Position numbers and translations under genes: made by a program. Below, piece by piece: positions 49,620 to 58,209 of a DNA stretch of 64,000 bases (positions within the stretch are counted from its first letter, which is position 1; each line of letters starts with the position of its first letter). Under the pieces are notes generated by a model. It did no database searches and was not told the DNA's origin. It worked only from the letters and a program-made list of their open reading frames with translations. This DNA comes from Nocardia macrotermitis. GTDB lineage: Bacteria > Actinomycetota > Actinomycetes > Mycobacteriales > Mycobacteriaceae. The DNA lies in NCBI RefSeq assembly GCF_009604405.1, contig NZ_WEGK01000002.1, forward strand, positions 620,001 through 684,000. Direction: 5' to 3'.

Positions 49620-50402
49620 TTACGAGGGGCGGCGGGTGCGGAGGTGGGATTCGTGTTCGCGGTCTTCGCGGTAGTAGGTGGCCGTTAGTTTTGTTATGCG
49701 GTTTACTTCTGCGGCAAGGGATTTGGGGGTTATGGGTTTGGCTACTATGGGGTCGGTGGTTTTCACGTAGTAGCGGCCGTCGGGGTAGTCCATCCACCAG
49801 AAGGAGCGGCCGGGGGTGCGGCGGGCGTCGAGGGCGGGGCCGGGGAAGATCATCACTTCGCCGTAGGCGGTGCGGGGGCGGTCGAAGACGCGGTCCAGGC
49901 GGTCGGTGAGGGAGGGGCCGCGGCGGACGGGGTTGAGGCGGTCGCGTTCCAGGTCGTCGCGGCGGATCTCCAGGGCGGGTTGGGCGCCGGGTCTGCGTTT
50001 GGGCAGGGATTCGACCGCGTACTCGCCGATTTGCGTTGCGGCGCAATACTTCACGACGACCTCGCCGCCGGAGTCGGGCGCGGTGCCGGGGAGTTGGACG
50101 ATGACCGCACCGGCGTCGTCGCGGACCGCGGCGTGGAAACGGTAGATCTGGTCGTGGTCAGGGCCGCCGAAACCCTTGGCCTCCACCCGCGCATCGGGAT
50201 TGACCAGGACCGCGAGCGCGCGTTCGAGGTCGGGATCGTACTTGGTGAGCAGCGATTGGACCGCCGCCTCGCGGGCTCGCTTCAGATCGTCGAAATCCTC
50301 GATATCGGTGCGATGCTGTAGTGGGTAGGGCAGGCGGTCGCGACCGTATGCGGCCCAGAGGATTTCGAACTCCAGGCCGGTGAATCTAATACTTCGGGGC
50401 AT
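49620..50402 (-). CDS. EspG-like ESX secretion chaperone
   Basis: About 260 residues. The start MPRSIRFTGLEFEILWAAYG and the terminal GRSFWWMDYPDGRYYVKTTD with LAAEVNRITKL fit the EspG family, cytosolic chaperones that bind PE/PPE-type ESX substrates. ATG 50402 is preceded by GGTGGAG and lies inside the end of the previous gene (stop at 50386), so the two are translationally coupled. The adjacent WXG/PPE-like protein is the probable client. Confidence 0.72.
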   Translation of the reverse strand: MPRSIRFTGLEFEILWAAYGRDRLPYPLQHRTDIEDFDDLKRAREAAVQSLLTKYDPDLERALAVLVNPDARVEAKGFGGPDHDQIYRFHAAVRDDAGAVIVQLPGTAPDSGGEVVVKYCAATQIGEYAVESLPKRRPGAQPALEIRRDDLERDRLNPVRRGPSLTDRLDRVFDRPRTAYGEVMIFPGPALDARRTPGRSFWWMDYPDGRYYVKTTDPIVAKPITPKSLAAEVNRITKLTATYYREDREHESHLRTRRPS

Positions 50403-51753
50403 CGTAGTCTCCACCGATCACGGGCGGTACGTATTTGCGGTCCTCATCCAGGCCGGTCAGCTGGTCGCCGTGCTCCTGGGTGACGAGATAGTCGGGTACA
50501 CCGGACTTTTCGGCGTCCTCGGACTTCTTGCCCTGGCCGGGCGCGCCCATCCCCGTCAGGCCGGAGGTGCCGGATCGGGCGGCCGCGGCGGCGGCGCGCT
50601 CGGCGGCAGCGGCGGCCTGTGCGGTGCCCGAGGTGCCCGGGATGCTGCGGCCCGGCGTGGCGGAGGTGGAACCGGGTTGGTTGCCGGTGCCGGAATAGGT
50701 TGGGCTGCTGGTGGATTGGAGTCCGCTGCCGGAGTAGTTGGAGGTGTCGGCGGTGTTCGGGGTGTATTGGGTGGCGTTCGGGTTGTAGCCCGCCGTCGAG
50801 GTGGACTGGGGTCCGGTGGCCGAGGTGTTCGCGGAATCGCTCGGGCCGGTGGATTGTTGGCTCGAGGTCTGCGATGGGCCGGATGCGCCGCCGTGCTGGG
50901 TCTGGTCGCTGCCCGGGCCGCTGGCTCCCGAGGCCGACGGGCCCGACGCGGCAGGGCCCGAGGATTGGCTGGGGCCGGTTGCGTTGGTGGGCTGCACAGT
51001 CGGGCCCGAGACGCCGGATGGGCCGGATGCCGCCGGACCTGGGCCCGAGTCGGCGATCTTCGGTGCCGTGGGCAGATACGGGACGCCGGTGTCGGTCTGG
51101 CTGGCGACCGGGCCGTAGACGGTGTTGAGGATGCGGCGGGCTTCCTGGGTGGCCTCGTCCTTGTTGTGGTCGTTGATCTTCATGACGCCGTCGGTGGGGA
51201 GGGTTTTGCCCGCCGGGGTTGTCGTCACGGTGACGCCGGGCATGAGGTTTCTGGTTTCCTCGATGCCTGTCTTCATCTCCGACAGCTTGAGGCTGATATA
51301 CGTCGAAGCCTTCTGAAGATGTGCGGACCGGTTGGAGTAATTGTTCACCGCGTCGACAGCAGCTTTGGCAGCCGCCCCGCGCCAGCCGGAATGACCGCCG
51401 TCGCCGTTTATCGTTCGGGTGAACTGCTGCTGAAATTGAGCGAACGTGCCGGTCAGGGCCATGCCCAGGTTTGCCCATCCGGTGACAGCGTCATCAACAG
51501 CCTTGATGCTCATGGAATTCACCGATTCTTGCATAGTGGTGAGTTCCATGCTGTCGTAGTTGTCTGGCGTCGTGATCTTCTTCGGCTGGAGATCGCTGGA
51601 GAATTCGGTGTCGTAGTTTCCCTGGCGTTCAGTCTTGTATATCCAGTCCCGGTCCTTGTTCCACTGTTCCTGGGCTTGGATGATCTTGCTCTTGTACGAG
51701 TTGTAACTGTCGTCGTCGCCGAAGAAGTTCTCAATATCCTGAAGTATGCCCAT
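50386..51753 (-). CDS. WXG/PPE-like secreted protein with Gly/Ser/Pro-rich region
   Basis: 455 residues. The N-terminal 170 residues are helical with the turn GWRGAAAKAAVDAV, as in WXG100/PPE-type ESX substrates, within FAQFQQQFTRTINGDGGHSG. Residues about 235-400 are low-complexity (SGPSG, ATGPSQ, TSS). The tail VPDYLVTQEHGDQLTGLDED could be a secretion signal. It is followed by EspG and preceded by a partner gene ending at its start. Confidence 0.7.
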   Translation of the reverse strand: MGILQDIENFFGDDDSYNSYKSKIIQAQEQWNKDRDWIYKTERQGNYDTEFSSDLQPKKITTPDNYDSMELTTMQESVNSMSIKAVDDAVTGWANLGMALTGTFAQFQQQFTRTINGDGGHSGWRGAAAKAAVDAVNNYSNRSAHLQKASTYISLKLSEMKTGIEETRNLMPGVTVTTTPAGKTLPTDGVMKINDHNKDEATQEARRILNTVYGPVASQTDTGVPYLPTAPKIADSGPGPAASGPSGVSGPTVQPTNATGPSQSSGPAASGPSASGASGPGSDQTQHGGASGPSQTSSQQSTGPSDSANTSATGPQSTSTAGYNPNATQYTPNTADTSNYSGSGLQSTSSPTYSGTGNQPGSTSATPGRSIPGTSGTAQAAAAAERAAAAAARSGTSGLTGMGAPGQGKKSEDAEKSGVPDYLVTQEHGDQLTGLDEDRKYVPPVIGGDYDAPKY

Positions 51754-52124
51754 TATGGAATCATCTTTTCAATCTTGGCGCGCTGCTCCTCGTCTAACGC
51801 GACGTAGTTTGCAATCGCCTTGGCCACAACCTCTTTCGCGGTCTTGGCTGCATCGATGTGCTGTAGGAGAATGACGTCTATCGACTGGTCGGTTCCGGTG
51901 ATCAGTTCGGAATACTTCTTCTCCAGGATTTTACTGGAATTGAAGTTGCCGAATCCTGTCATGTGACCCATGCGGTTCATGGAACTCAGTGCATCCTGAA
52001 GATTTTCTATGTGGTTGTCGCAAACTTTATCCAACCCTTTTCCTGTTTCGGGATCCAGATAGAGTTCGCCGGAGTTCGCCCGGGCGAGCAGCGTTTTCCA
52101 TTCGTTGGGGTTGATCCCATCCAT
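51753..52124 (-). CDS. Small helical protein of the ESX-type cassette
   Basis: 123 residues beginning MDGINPNEWKTLLARANSGE with NHIENLQDALSSMNRMGHMT and a long helical C-terminus. Its size and helical content resemble partner proteins of WXG/PPE substrates. ATG 52124 has GGGGAG upstream; an in-frame extension to 52187 is unsupported. It ends exactly at the start of the next gene. Confidence 0.65.
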   Translation of the reverse strand: MDGINPNEWKTLLARANSGELYLDPETGKGLDKVCDNHIENLQDALSSMNRMGHMTGFGNFNSSKILEKKYSELITGTDQSIDVILLQHIDAAKTAKEVVAKAIANYVALDEEQRAKIEKMIP

Positions 52125-52137
52125 CACGCTTCTCCCC

Positions 52138-52710
52138 TCACGCGCTGGGGATGTACTGGGCCAACCCGTCCGCGAGTCGACGCACAATTGTGCAGGGGTC
52201 GCCCAAGCCGGGCGTTCCGTACCGATTCAGTACGTCGAAGTCGACTGTGCCGTCGGGGATTTGCACACTGATCGAGCAGCCGAGGGCGTTGAGCGCACCA
52301 GCGTGTTGATACTGGAGCGCTTGATGGTCTCCCACAGTGGTGGGGGCGAAACCCTGGTAGTCGGACCGCTGCCGATACTCGTCAAGAGTGTGGTGCGACG
52401 TGAAGATGGTGAAGTCGTAAGTCTTGTCCGACGACTTCCAACCGCAGACCTTCCAGCCATCGAAGGTGGTTCCAGAGACTTTGTCGCTCTTGGAGGTCGT
52501 GTCGAGTCCCAATGTCGAGACTGCCGAGTCGGGGACTGTGCATGGGTCCCACTTCGGCTGTGCGGGGTCTGTGGCGCTCGCCACGGCCGACGCACTGGTC
52601 GCAACGTCCGTGGTCGGCGACGCCGTAGTCGACTTCCCACACCCCGCCAACGCCAGCCCCGCCGCGGCGAGCAGTGCCACCACTCCGAATGTCTTCCGCG
52701 TCTGGCTCAT
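52138..52710 (-). CDS. DUF3558 family lipoprotein
   Basis: 190 residues. The lipobox LALAGC (Cys 24) follows MSQTRKTFGVVALLAAAG. Mature features match DUF3558: WDPCTVPDSAVSTLGL, VCGWKSSDKTYDFTIF, and LGCSISVQIPDG. Such lipoproteins commonly accompany ESX-related operons in Nocardia. ATG 52710 follows GGAGGG. It is first in the four-gene cassette. Confidence 0.85.
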   Translation of the reverse strand: MSQTRKTFGVVALLAAAGLALAGCGKSTTASPTTDVATSASAVASATDPAQPKWDPCTVPDSAVSTLGLDTTSKSDKVSGTTFDGWKVCGWKSSDKTYDFTIFTSHHTLDEYRQRSDYQGFAPTTVGDHQALQYQHAGALNALGCSISVQIPDGTVDFDVLNRYGTPGLGDPCTIVRRLADGLAQYIPSA

Positions 52711-52873
52711 CTGCTGCCCTCCTCGTCGGCGAAGCCATGACAATGAGGGCTGATCAGCGCATCCCCCAAACTCTGGGGGCAACCTTACCGGGGATTCCAG
52801 TACGGTGACAACGACTATGCGTCTGTGGGGAAGCTATGACCTGCGTAACAGGTGAGGAGCCGATCGGGGTGGG

Positions 52874-52905
52874 CCGTGGGGATCGAGACGGCTCGATCCC
52901 CACGG
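52874..52905. terminator. Terminator downstream of DUF397
   Basis: Perfect 14-bp stem (52874-52887 with 52892-52905), ACGG loop, 12 bases beyond the DUF397 stop. Confidence 0.75.
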
Positions 52906-52916
52906 GCGATGGGCGA

Positions 52917-53123
52917 TCAGGCTCGATCGAAGTGGCCGGTCCGGACGTTCGCGTTGAACGCGTCCCACTCTTCGGGGGCGAAGACCAGGGCCGGGCCGGT
53001 GGGATTCTTCGAGTCGCGCACGCCTACCGAACCCGCGGTGAGGTGGGCGATCTCGACGCAGGCCGTGGTTTCCTTGCTGCGGCTGGATTTGAACCAGTGT
53101 GCTTGGGACAGTTCGTGATTCAT
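52917..53123 (-). CDS. DUF397 domain-containing protein
   Basis: 68 residues: HWFKSSRSKETTACVEIAHL, VGVRDSKNPTGPALVFAPEE and W-x-AF, the standard DUF397 pattern. These small proteins pair with HTH regulators in actinobacteria, as here, in a toxin-antitoxin-like arrangement. Its start overlaps the HTH gene stop (ATGA). Confidence 0.93.
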   Translation of the reverse strand: MNHELSQAHWFKSSRSKETTACVEIAHLTAGSVGVRDSKNPTGPALVFAPEEWDAFNANVRTGHFDRA

Positions 53124-54004
53124 GCTCGATACTCCCCTGCGATCCGGCCCATGAGGGCCCTGGACTCATGCTGGTTCAAGGCTACGCGGTCCAGCTCGCC
53201 GATCGCCTTCGTATAGGAATTCACCTCGGTCTCGCGTTCCAGATAGCGATCTTCGGTGAAACCTTCCACGTAGACCACCGGGGGTTCGGTCGAGCGGGTC
53301 GAGGGAAGCCGGTCGAATTCGAGCAGCACGAACGGACCGAGGTGCAGCCCGAGATTGCTGCCCGCGCCCTGCGGGACGATTCGGATCGACACGTTCGGCC
53401 GGCGACTGAGCCGATCCAGGTGGAGCATCTGCCGATCCATCACGGCCGCGCCGCCCACCGGGTGGTGCAGGGTCGCTTCCAACAGGAACATGGCCACTTC
53501 GAACTTGTTGTCCTGCAAGCGTTCCTGTCGGCGGACCGTCATCTCGACGCGCCGTTCGATGTCGGCGCTCGAGTCGTCCGGATGGATGGTCCATTCTCCG
53601 GCGCGACGGTAGTCGACGGTCTGCAACAGGCCCGGAACCATGATGTTCTGGAACGAGGTCAACCGGTTGGCCGCCTCCTCCAGCCCGTAGTAGTGCTCGA
53701 CCCCGGCGGTCAGCAGGTCCGCATAGGCCCGCCACCACTTGCCGCCGGATTTCGTTGCCTCCCTTGCCTCTTGGCCCAACTCCAGCAGCAGTCTCCGCTC
53801 GTCGTCCGAGACGCCGTAGAGGTTGCAGAGTTCGTTGATGTGCAGGCCGGTGATGCGGGTGGCCTGGCCGTCCTCGAGTCTGCCGATGGACTGCGGGGAG
53901 AGTTCGACGGCCCGGGCGGCGGCGGATTGGCTGAGTTTGGCTGCGTCCCTGAGCTTTCGGAGTCGGCGACCGAGCGAGCGTCGCGCAAGTGTCGATCCTG
54001 CCAT
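53120..54004 (-). CDS. Helix-turn-helix regulator, Scr1/DUF5753 type
   Basis: 294 residues. The N-terminal XRE HTH (LRKLRDAAKLSQSAAARAVE, LSPQSIGRLEDGQATRI) is followed by a DUF5753 domain with IMVPGLLQTVDYRRA and VSIRIVPQGAGSNLG. This class usually sits beside DUF397 genes and affects development and antibiotic production in Streptomyces. ATG 54004 is chosen; the frame runs on to 54277 without similarity. Four spaced GGAAAA motifs lie upstream. Confidence 0.9.
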   Translation of the reverse strand: MAGSTLARRSLGRRLRKLRDAAKLSQSAAARAVELSPQSIGRLEDGQATRITGLHINELCNLYGVSDDERRLLLELGQEAREATKSGGKWWRAYADLLTAGVEHYYGLEEAANRLTSFQNIMVPGLLQTVDYRRAGEWTIHPDDSSADIERRVEMTVRRQERLQDNKFEVAMFLLEATLHHPVGGAAVMDRQMLHLDRLSRRPNVSIRIVPQGAGSNLGLHLGPFVLLEFDRLPSTRSTEPPVVYVEGFTEDRYLERETEVNSYTKAIGELDRVALNQHESRALMGRIAGEYRA

Positions 54005-54131
54005 GGCATATCCCTCACTGTCTGGTGTCGTTGGTGCTGCCCTCGCCGGTGAACCAGGTGAATTCCGTGCAGGAATGCCGTTTCTGGAACGCCTCGCGCC
54101 GCAATGCATCGTCGCCGCACGGCAGTTTTCT

Positions 54132-54181
54132 GGAAAATCCGTTACGGAAAATTCCGGAGTGGAAAACCGAAATGCGGAAAA
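54132..54181. promoter_or_regulatory. Four GGAAAA motifs at 14-15 base spacing
   Basis: GGAAAA at 54132, 54146, 54161 and 54176, upstream of the HTH gene; a possible repressor site cluster. The rest of the 430-base gap (54005-54435) has no gene. Confidence 0.5.
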
Positions 54182-54435
54182 GCGATGTGGGGGTACTATC
54201 GGTACCTGAACGCTCCGGGTGGGGGTGGAATTCGGGGTGGGGGTAGCACTGGATAACTCTCCTGTCTCTGGGGACATAGTAGGTCCTGATGTTCTGCTGC
54301 GCTATAACTTTGTCGACAGATCAGTAGTACACGGGAGAGCGCATTGTCCAGGAGAATGGAACGGTACCAAAGTCGCGGTGTTCCAGAGTGACTGGAACAT
54401 TCGCATGCGTTCCGAAATACGAAGGAGGAAATACG

Positions 54436-54690
54436 TTGCGCGGCAATCCGGTATTTCACGACTATCCGCCGAATCCGTTGACGCCCGAGCGGATGCATCA
54501 CGAACTACACATGTCCCGGCACGCGGACTGCACGCCGGAGACGTGCGCGATGATCTGGTACTGCCGGGGCAGGCTGATCGAGCTCGGGCGGCTGAATGCG
54601 AACGACGCGCCGGGGCAGTGCTCGATGTGCCGGGACGAAGACCCGAGCAGAGCGACGAGCGACAGAGCCGCCTCGAACAGAGCTGCCTAG
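54436..54690 (+). CDS. 84-residue cysteine-containing hypothetical protein
   Basis: From TTG 54436 with AGGAGG seven bases upstream. Cysteines at CTPETC, YCRGR and CSMC (three closely spaced pairs) suggest a metal-binding or redox role, and YPPNPLTPERMHHELHM precedes them. ATG 54388 would extend it. The C-terminus is Arg/Ala/Ser-rich. No family recognised. Confidence 0.5.
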   Translation: MRGNPVFHDYPPNPLTPERMHHELHMSRHADCTPETCAMIWYCRGRLIELGRLNANDAPGQCSMCRDEDPSRATSDRAASNRAA

Positions 54691-54756
54691 AGAACTGGAG
54701 ATGCCGAACCCGCTGGGGGATACGAGGATCCGATCAGCGAGGGGCGGATCCGGCCG

Positions 54757-54784
54757 CCGGGCGGACCAGGTGCGGTCCGCCCGG
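54757..54784. terminator. Terminator between convergent genes
   Basis: 11-bp stem (54757-54767 with 54774-54784), 6-base loop. Confidence 0.7.
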
Positions 54785-54843
54785 GCAACCAGGATTCAGC
54801 GGCTGGCATCCAGCGGCTGGAAGGGCAACCGAGGCAGTGGAAC

Positions 54844-55596
54844 TCAGCTCCAGCGCTGCAACAGCCGGTTCGCCTCGGTGGCGAGCGCGGCCTGGAAGAA
54901 CGGGCCGAAGCTGACCCGGGCGGCGCCGGCCTCGGCGAAGTACGCGCGGTCGTTCTGATCGGGCGTGGAGATGGCGTTGACCGGGAGCGGCAGCTCGGAG
55001 GTCAAGCGGCGCAGGGTTTCCGGGGTGTGGCGGCCGACGGGGTAGAGCACGTCGGCGCCCGCCTCGGCGGCCAGGCGCAGCCGGGCGATGGCGCGATCGG
55101 TGCGGTCCGCCTCGTCGCCGACCTGCTTCACGAACAGGTCGGTGCGGGCGTTGATCACCACGTGCACGCCCGCGGCGTCGGCGGCCTGCCGCAGCGCGGC
55201 GACGAAATCGGCGTGCTCCTGCGGCTCGCGCAGGCGGCCGCCCTCGCTGTGCACGGTGTCCTCGATATTGAGGCCGACCACGCCGGTCTCGATCAGGCCC
55301 TCGATGAGTTCGGCGGGCTTGCGGCCGTACCCGGCCTCGATGTCCAGCGACACCGGAATGTCGACGGCGGCGGTGATCTCGCGAACCCGGGCCAGCGATT
55401 CGGCGAAGGTCATGCCCTCGTTGTCCTGCTTGCCCAGCGAATCGGCCAGCGGGTGGCTGCCCACGGTCAGGGCCGCGAATCCGGCCTGCTGCACCAGGTT
55501 CGCCGACCAGGCGTCCCAGACGGTCGGCAGGATCACCGGATCGCCGGGCTGGTGCAGGGCGAGGAATTTCGTGGCCTTGTCGGCGAGTGCGTTCAC
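54844..55596 (-). CDS. Isocitrate lyase/PEP mutase family protein
   Basis: 250 residues of the PEP mutase/isocitrate lyase superfamily. It shows ILPTVWDAWSANLVQQAGFA, VSLDIEAGYGRKPAELI, GVVGLNIEDTVHSEGGRL with metal-binding acidic residues, and VINARTDLFV. The lyase cysteine motif KKCGH of true isocitrate lyase is absent, so a C-C lyase or mutase acting on another 2-oxo acid is likelier. GTG start at 55596. Confidence 0.88.
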   Translation of the reverse strand: MNALADKATKFLALHQPGDPVILPTVWDAWSANLVQQAGFAALTVGSHPLADSLGKQDNEGMTFAESLARVREITAAVDIPVSLDIEAGYGRKPAELIEGLIETGVVGLNIEDTVHSEGGRLREPQEHADFVAALRQAADAAGVHVVINARTDLFVKQVGDEADRTDRAIARLRLAAEAGADVLYPVGRHTPETLRRLTSELPLPVNAISTPDQNDRAYFAEAGAARVSFGPFFQAALATEANRLLQRWS

Positions 55597-55713
55597 GGCA
55601 GTCTGCTCTCCTGAGGTGAGGTGATGGTCTCGCGGACAACCGTAATCGCCGAGCGGGCGTCGGGGTGGGGGATGCTCAGGTTCGTCGCCGGACGGCCGGG
55701 GCGCGCCGTCGGG

Positions 55714-55875
55714 TCAGTGCTCGCCGTCGGTGGGCTCGGCCTGCTGCGTGTTGGGGCCGCTGCTGAAGACGGGGCGTTGCGCCTTCGCCTCGGCGGTGGC
55801 GTTCGCGGGCGTGGTGGCCGCGGTGACGGTGCTGTGGCTGAACAATCCGGGTTTCGGCCCGTTTTCCTGGTCCAT
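55714..55875 (-). CDS. 53-residue hypothetical protein
   Basis: MDQENGPKPGLFSHSTVTAA at the start, ending AEPTDGEH; Thr/Ala/Pro-rich. Third codon positions are about 92% G or C, as in real genes here, but there is no clear ribosome site. It lies in the 960-base interval 55597-56554, which otherwise holds only an inverted repeat and motif copies. Confidence 0.4.
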   Translation of the reverse strand: MDQENGPKPGLFSHSTVTAATTPANATAEAKAQRPVFSSGPNTQQAEPTDGEH

Positions 55876-56122
55876 TCGATGAAGTGTGCTCGTAGCGCGC
55901 GGTAAAAGCGAATTTCCGACCGGGCGGTCAGGTCGGATTGCCGTCGTGGCACAGGTGTTCGCGGCCGTGCCGGAGCGTGTCGGGCGGGGCGGGGCGGGGC
56001 GGCCGGACGAGCGGGCGTCCGGCGAGCGGGTGCGCGCGGGTCGTGTGGTCGCCGGGGCCGGTCTCGTCGGTGTGGGACGAGTCGATCCGATGCGCAGGAA
56101 AATGTGCCGGAAAAGTAGAAGT

Positions 56123-56171
56123 CGCATACCCGCCGAAATATGATGAGGGTCGATATTTCGGCGGGCATGCG
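56123..56171. repeat. 19-bp near-perfect inverted repeat upstream of mspA genes
   Basis: 56123-56141 and 56153-56171 are complementary with one mismatch around an 11-base loop (arm CGCATACCCGCCGAAATAT). A strong operator or hairpin, about 385 bases before the first porin gene. Confidence 0.6.
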
Positions 56172-56352
56172 CACGAGCCCGGTGGTCTTACGGCGGTGGT
56201 TCGCGAATTCCGGTATCGCAAGTTGCAGGTATGCGGTACCGGGTGTGCGTCTCGGTGACGGATTTGCGTTCCGGCCGCCGTACGGGCCGATGACAGCATC
56301 TCCTCGAACCGCCCGGTCCGGCCACCTCGATTTCAATCAAGGAATATTTTCA

Positions 56353-56406
56353 TTGAAGGAAATGTGAGCCGGGCCGTTTCGTTCACCGTTCTTGCAATGA
56401 AGGAAA
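56353..56406. promoter_or_regulatory. Two TGAAGGAAA motifs upstream of the first mspA
   Basis: TTGAAGGAAA at 56353-56362 and ATGAAGGAAA at 56397-56406, 44 bases apart. Three similar motifs sit after the iclR gene (59117-59169). Confidence 0.5.
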
Positions 56407-56554
56407 GTCCGAATGATGTCAATTGTCCAGTGGGTTAGCCTTCGGCTCGGCGTGTATTTCGACGGATTGTGATTCAGCCGACACGAACCGGTCGCATGCC
56501 GGACGATTGCCCGCTTCGGCGAGGCAAACCGATGAAGGTAGTGAGGGACAACAG

Positions 56555-57214
56555 ATGAGGGAATATCGTCGTGCCGGGGTCCGGGCTTTCCGGGCCGTCG
56601 GCATAGCCGCGGCCGCCAGCGCCGCGATCGGCTTCCTGTCCACGGGAGCCGCGAATGCGGACACATTCGTGCCGTTGCCGAACGGCCATGTCGCCGATCC
56701 GGGTGTTTCGATCGACAGTGTGGGTAACAGTGCGCGGATCTCGCCGTCGTTGGCGGCGAACGGGGCGGGCCGGGTCGCCTGGTTGTCCTCGCACGTGACC
56801 GCGAATGTGACGACACCGCCCGGAAAGGTCGGGCCGTGGAACGGTCCCGCCAACAGCGCGGGAACGAACAATTCTTCGACGCATGGTTCCTCGACGATGT
56901 CGGTCGGATACCTTGTGGGTTGCCAGGTATCGCTCGGCAGCCTGTCGGCCGGGGTTTCGGCGGCGATCAGCACCTCGCCGAGCCTGTCGGGGTCGCTGTC
57001 GCTGCCGTTGGCGCCGGGCGATGTGAAATGGGTGAACTTCGACGAACTGGATATGACGAAGTCGGGTCAGTACCACTTCGATCTCCAGGATCAGCAGGTC
57101 GAGGTGCAGGGGTGCGCGGGCTACGCCCAGGCGCGCGAGGTGGTGACGGTGGAGATCATCGGCACCGACTACAGCAAGACCACACTTTACGGCCAGCCGT
57201 TCAGCCTCGGCTGA
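56555..57214 (+). CDS. MspA family porin 1
   Basis: 219 residues with a Sec signal peptide to about residue 36 (AIGFLSTGAANA-DT). The mature MspA-type core begins DTFVPLPNGHVADPG, and contains VGYLVGCQVSLGSL and CAGYAQAREVVTVEI, ending YGQPFSLG. MspA porins form octameric pores in the mycolic-acid outer membrane for small hydrophilic solutes. ATG 56555 has GAGGG eight bases upstream. It is followed by a second porin 58 bases on. Confidence 0.9.
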   Translation: MREYRRAGVRAFRAVGIAAAASAAIGFLSTGAANADTFVPLPNGHVADPGVSIDSVGNSARISPSLAANGAGRVAWLSSHVTANVTTPPGKVGPWNGPANSAGTNNSSTHGSSTMSVGYLVGCQVSLGSLSAGVSAAISTSPSLSGSLSLPLAPGDVKWVNFDELDMTKSGQYHFDLQDQQVEVQGCAGYAQAREVVTVEIIGTDYSKTTLYGQPFSLG

Positions 57215-57272
57215 GTTCGCCTGTCGCTCACAGTATTTCGCTTCGGCGAACCCTGAATCGAGGAATACTCAC

Positions 57273-57968
57273 ATGAAAACTGCTCGTATGGGCTCGGTAG
57301 CCCGCGCGGCCGGTATGGGGCTGGCCGTGGCCGCCGCGTTCGGCTACTTCTCCGTGGGTGCGGCCAATGCCGACACCTTCGTCGCGTTGCCCGGCGGCCA
57401 CATCTCCCAGACGCTGGGTGACGGGACCGTCGCGAACGTCGCCATCACCGGCGAATCGGCGAACATCAACCCGTCGCTGAACGGGACGCCGCTGAGCCGC
57501 AACGCGTGGACCAGCGGCCACGCGTCGGTCGACCTGAGCGGTGGGTCCGCGAAGGATCCGCAGACCGCGACCAAACTGGTCGTCGGCTACATCGTCGGCT
57601 GCCAGGTCGACCTCAGCAGCGGGATGACCGCGGGTGCGGATGTCACCGGTTCCACCGATCTGACCGCGGATTCGCCCAGCGTCACCACCACCGGCGACGG
57701 CTCCACCACCCTGACCCTCGCGGCGGGGCAGGCCAAGGTGCTCAAGTTGCTGGATCTGGAGAGCGCCGACGATTACGGCAACGAATCGCACAACCCGCAC
57801 CAGAAGGTGACCGGTCCGCACCAGAGTGTGACGTGGCACAACGAAACCTTCGCGGTGGATGGTTGCGGCGGGTATGCCCAGGCGCGTTCGTTCGCGCAGG
57901 CGAAGGTGTACACGGCGTCGTCGATCGGATATGTGACGGTGTGGGGTAAGCCCTTCAGCATCGGGTAA
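57273..57968 (+). CDS. MspA family porin 2
   Basis: 231 residues: signal peptide to about residue 33 (GYFSVGAANA-DT), then TFVALPGGHISQTLGD, NINPSLNGTPLSRNAWTSGH, VGYIVGCQVDLSSG and CGGYAQARSFAQAK, ending WGKPFSIG. It is a diverged paralogue of the preceding gene; both end in PFSIG/PFSLG. A strong terminator follows. Confidence 0.92.
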   Translation: MKTARMGSVARAAGMGLAVAAAFGYFSVGAANADTFVALPGGHISQTLGDGTVANVAITGESANINPSLNGTPLSRNAWTSGHASVDLSGGSAKDPQTATKLVVGYIVGCQVDLSSGMTAGADVTGSTDLTADSPSVTTTGDGSTTLTLAAGQAKVLKLLDLESADDYGNESHNPHQKVTGPHQSVTWHNETFAVDGCGGYAQARSFAQAKVYTASSIGYVTVWGKPFSIG

Positions 57969-57987
57969 TCCGGACAGCTCAATCGAG

Positions 57988-58030
57988 ACCTCCGCCGTGA
58001 AACGTGTTTTCGCTCACGGCGGAGGTTTCT
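57988..58030 (+). terminator. Terminator after the mspA pair
   Basis: 13-bp perfect stem (57988-58000 with 58014-58026) followed by TTCTTTG. Confidence 0.88.
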
Positions 58031-58209
58031 TTGTATGCGAATCGCCGCTGTCCGAATTTCCTTGGATGAAACGCGCGGCGACGCACAGGTGACTCTAAGC
58101 CTTCGAGCAGGGGTTGGACAGGCCGATACGACAAAGTCGGACTCATTGTGTCCGCAACGCCGCGGGCCGATGCTGCGTGTCCCGGATATACCGGAAGGTT
58201 GAGTCGTAG

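Noticed and set aside
55621..55905. 94-residue plus frame opposite the 53-residue ORF
   Set aside because: Third-position GC favours the minus-strand frame; Arg/Gly-rich shadow character.
56140..56367. 75-residue plus frame with MMRVDIS start
   Set aside because: Begins inside the loop of the 19-bp inverted repeat, lacks a ribosome site and shows no codon bias.
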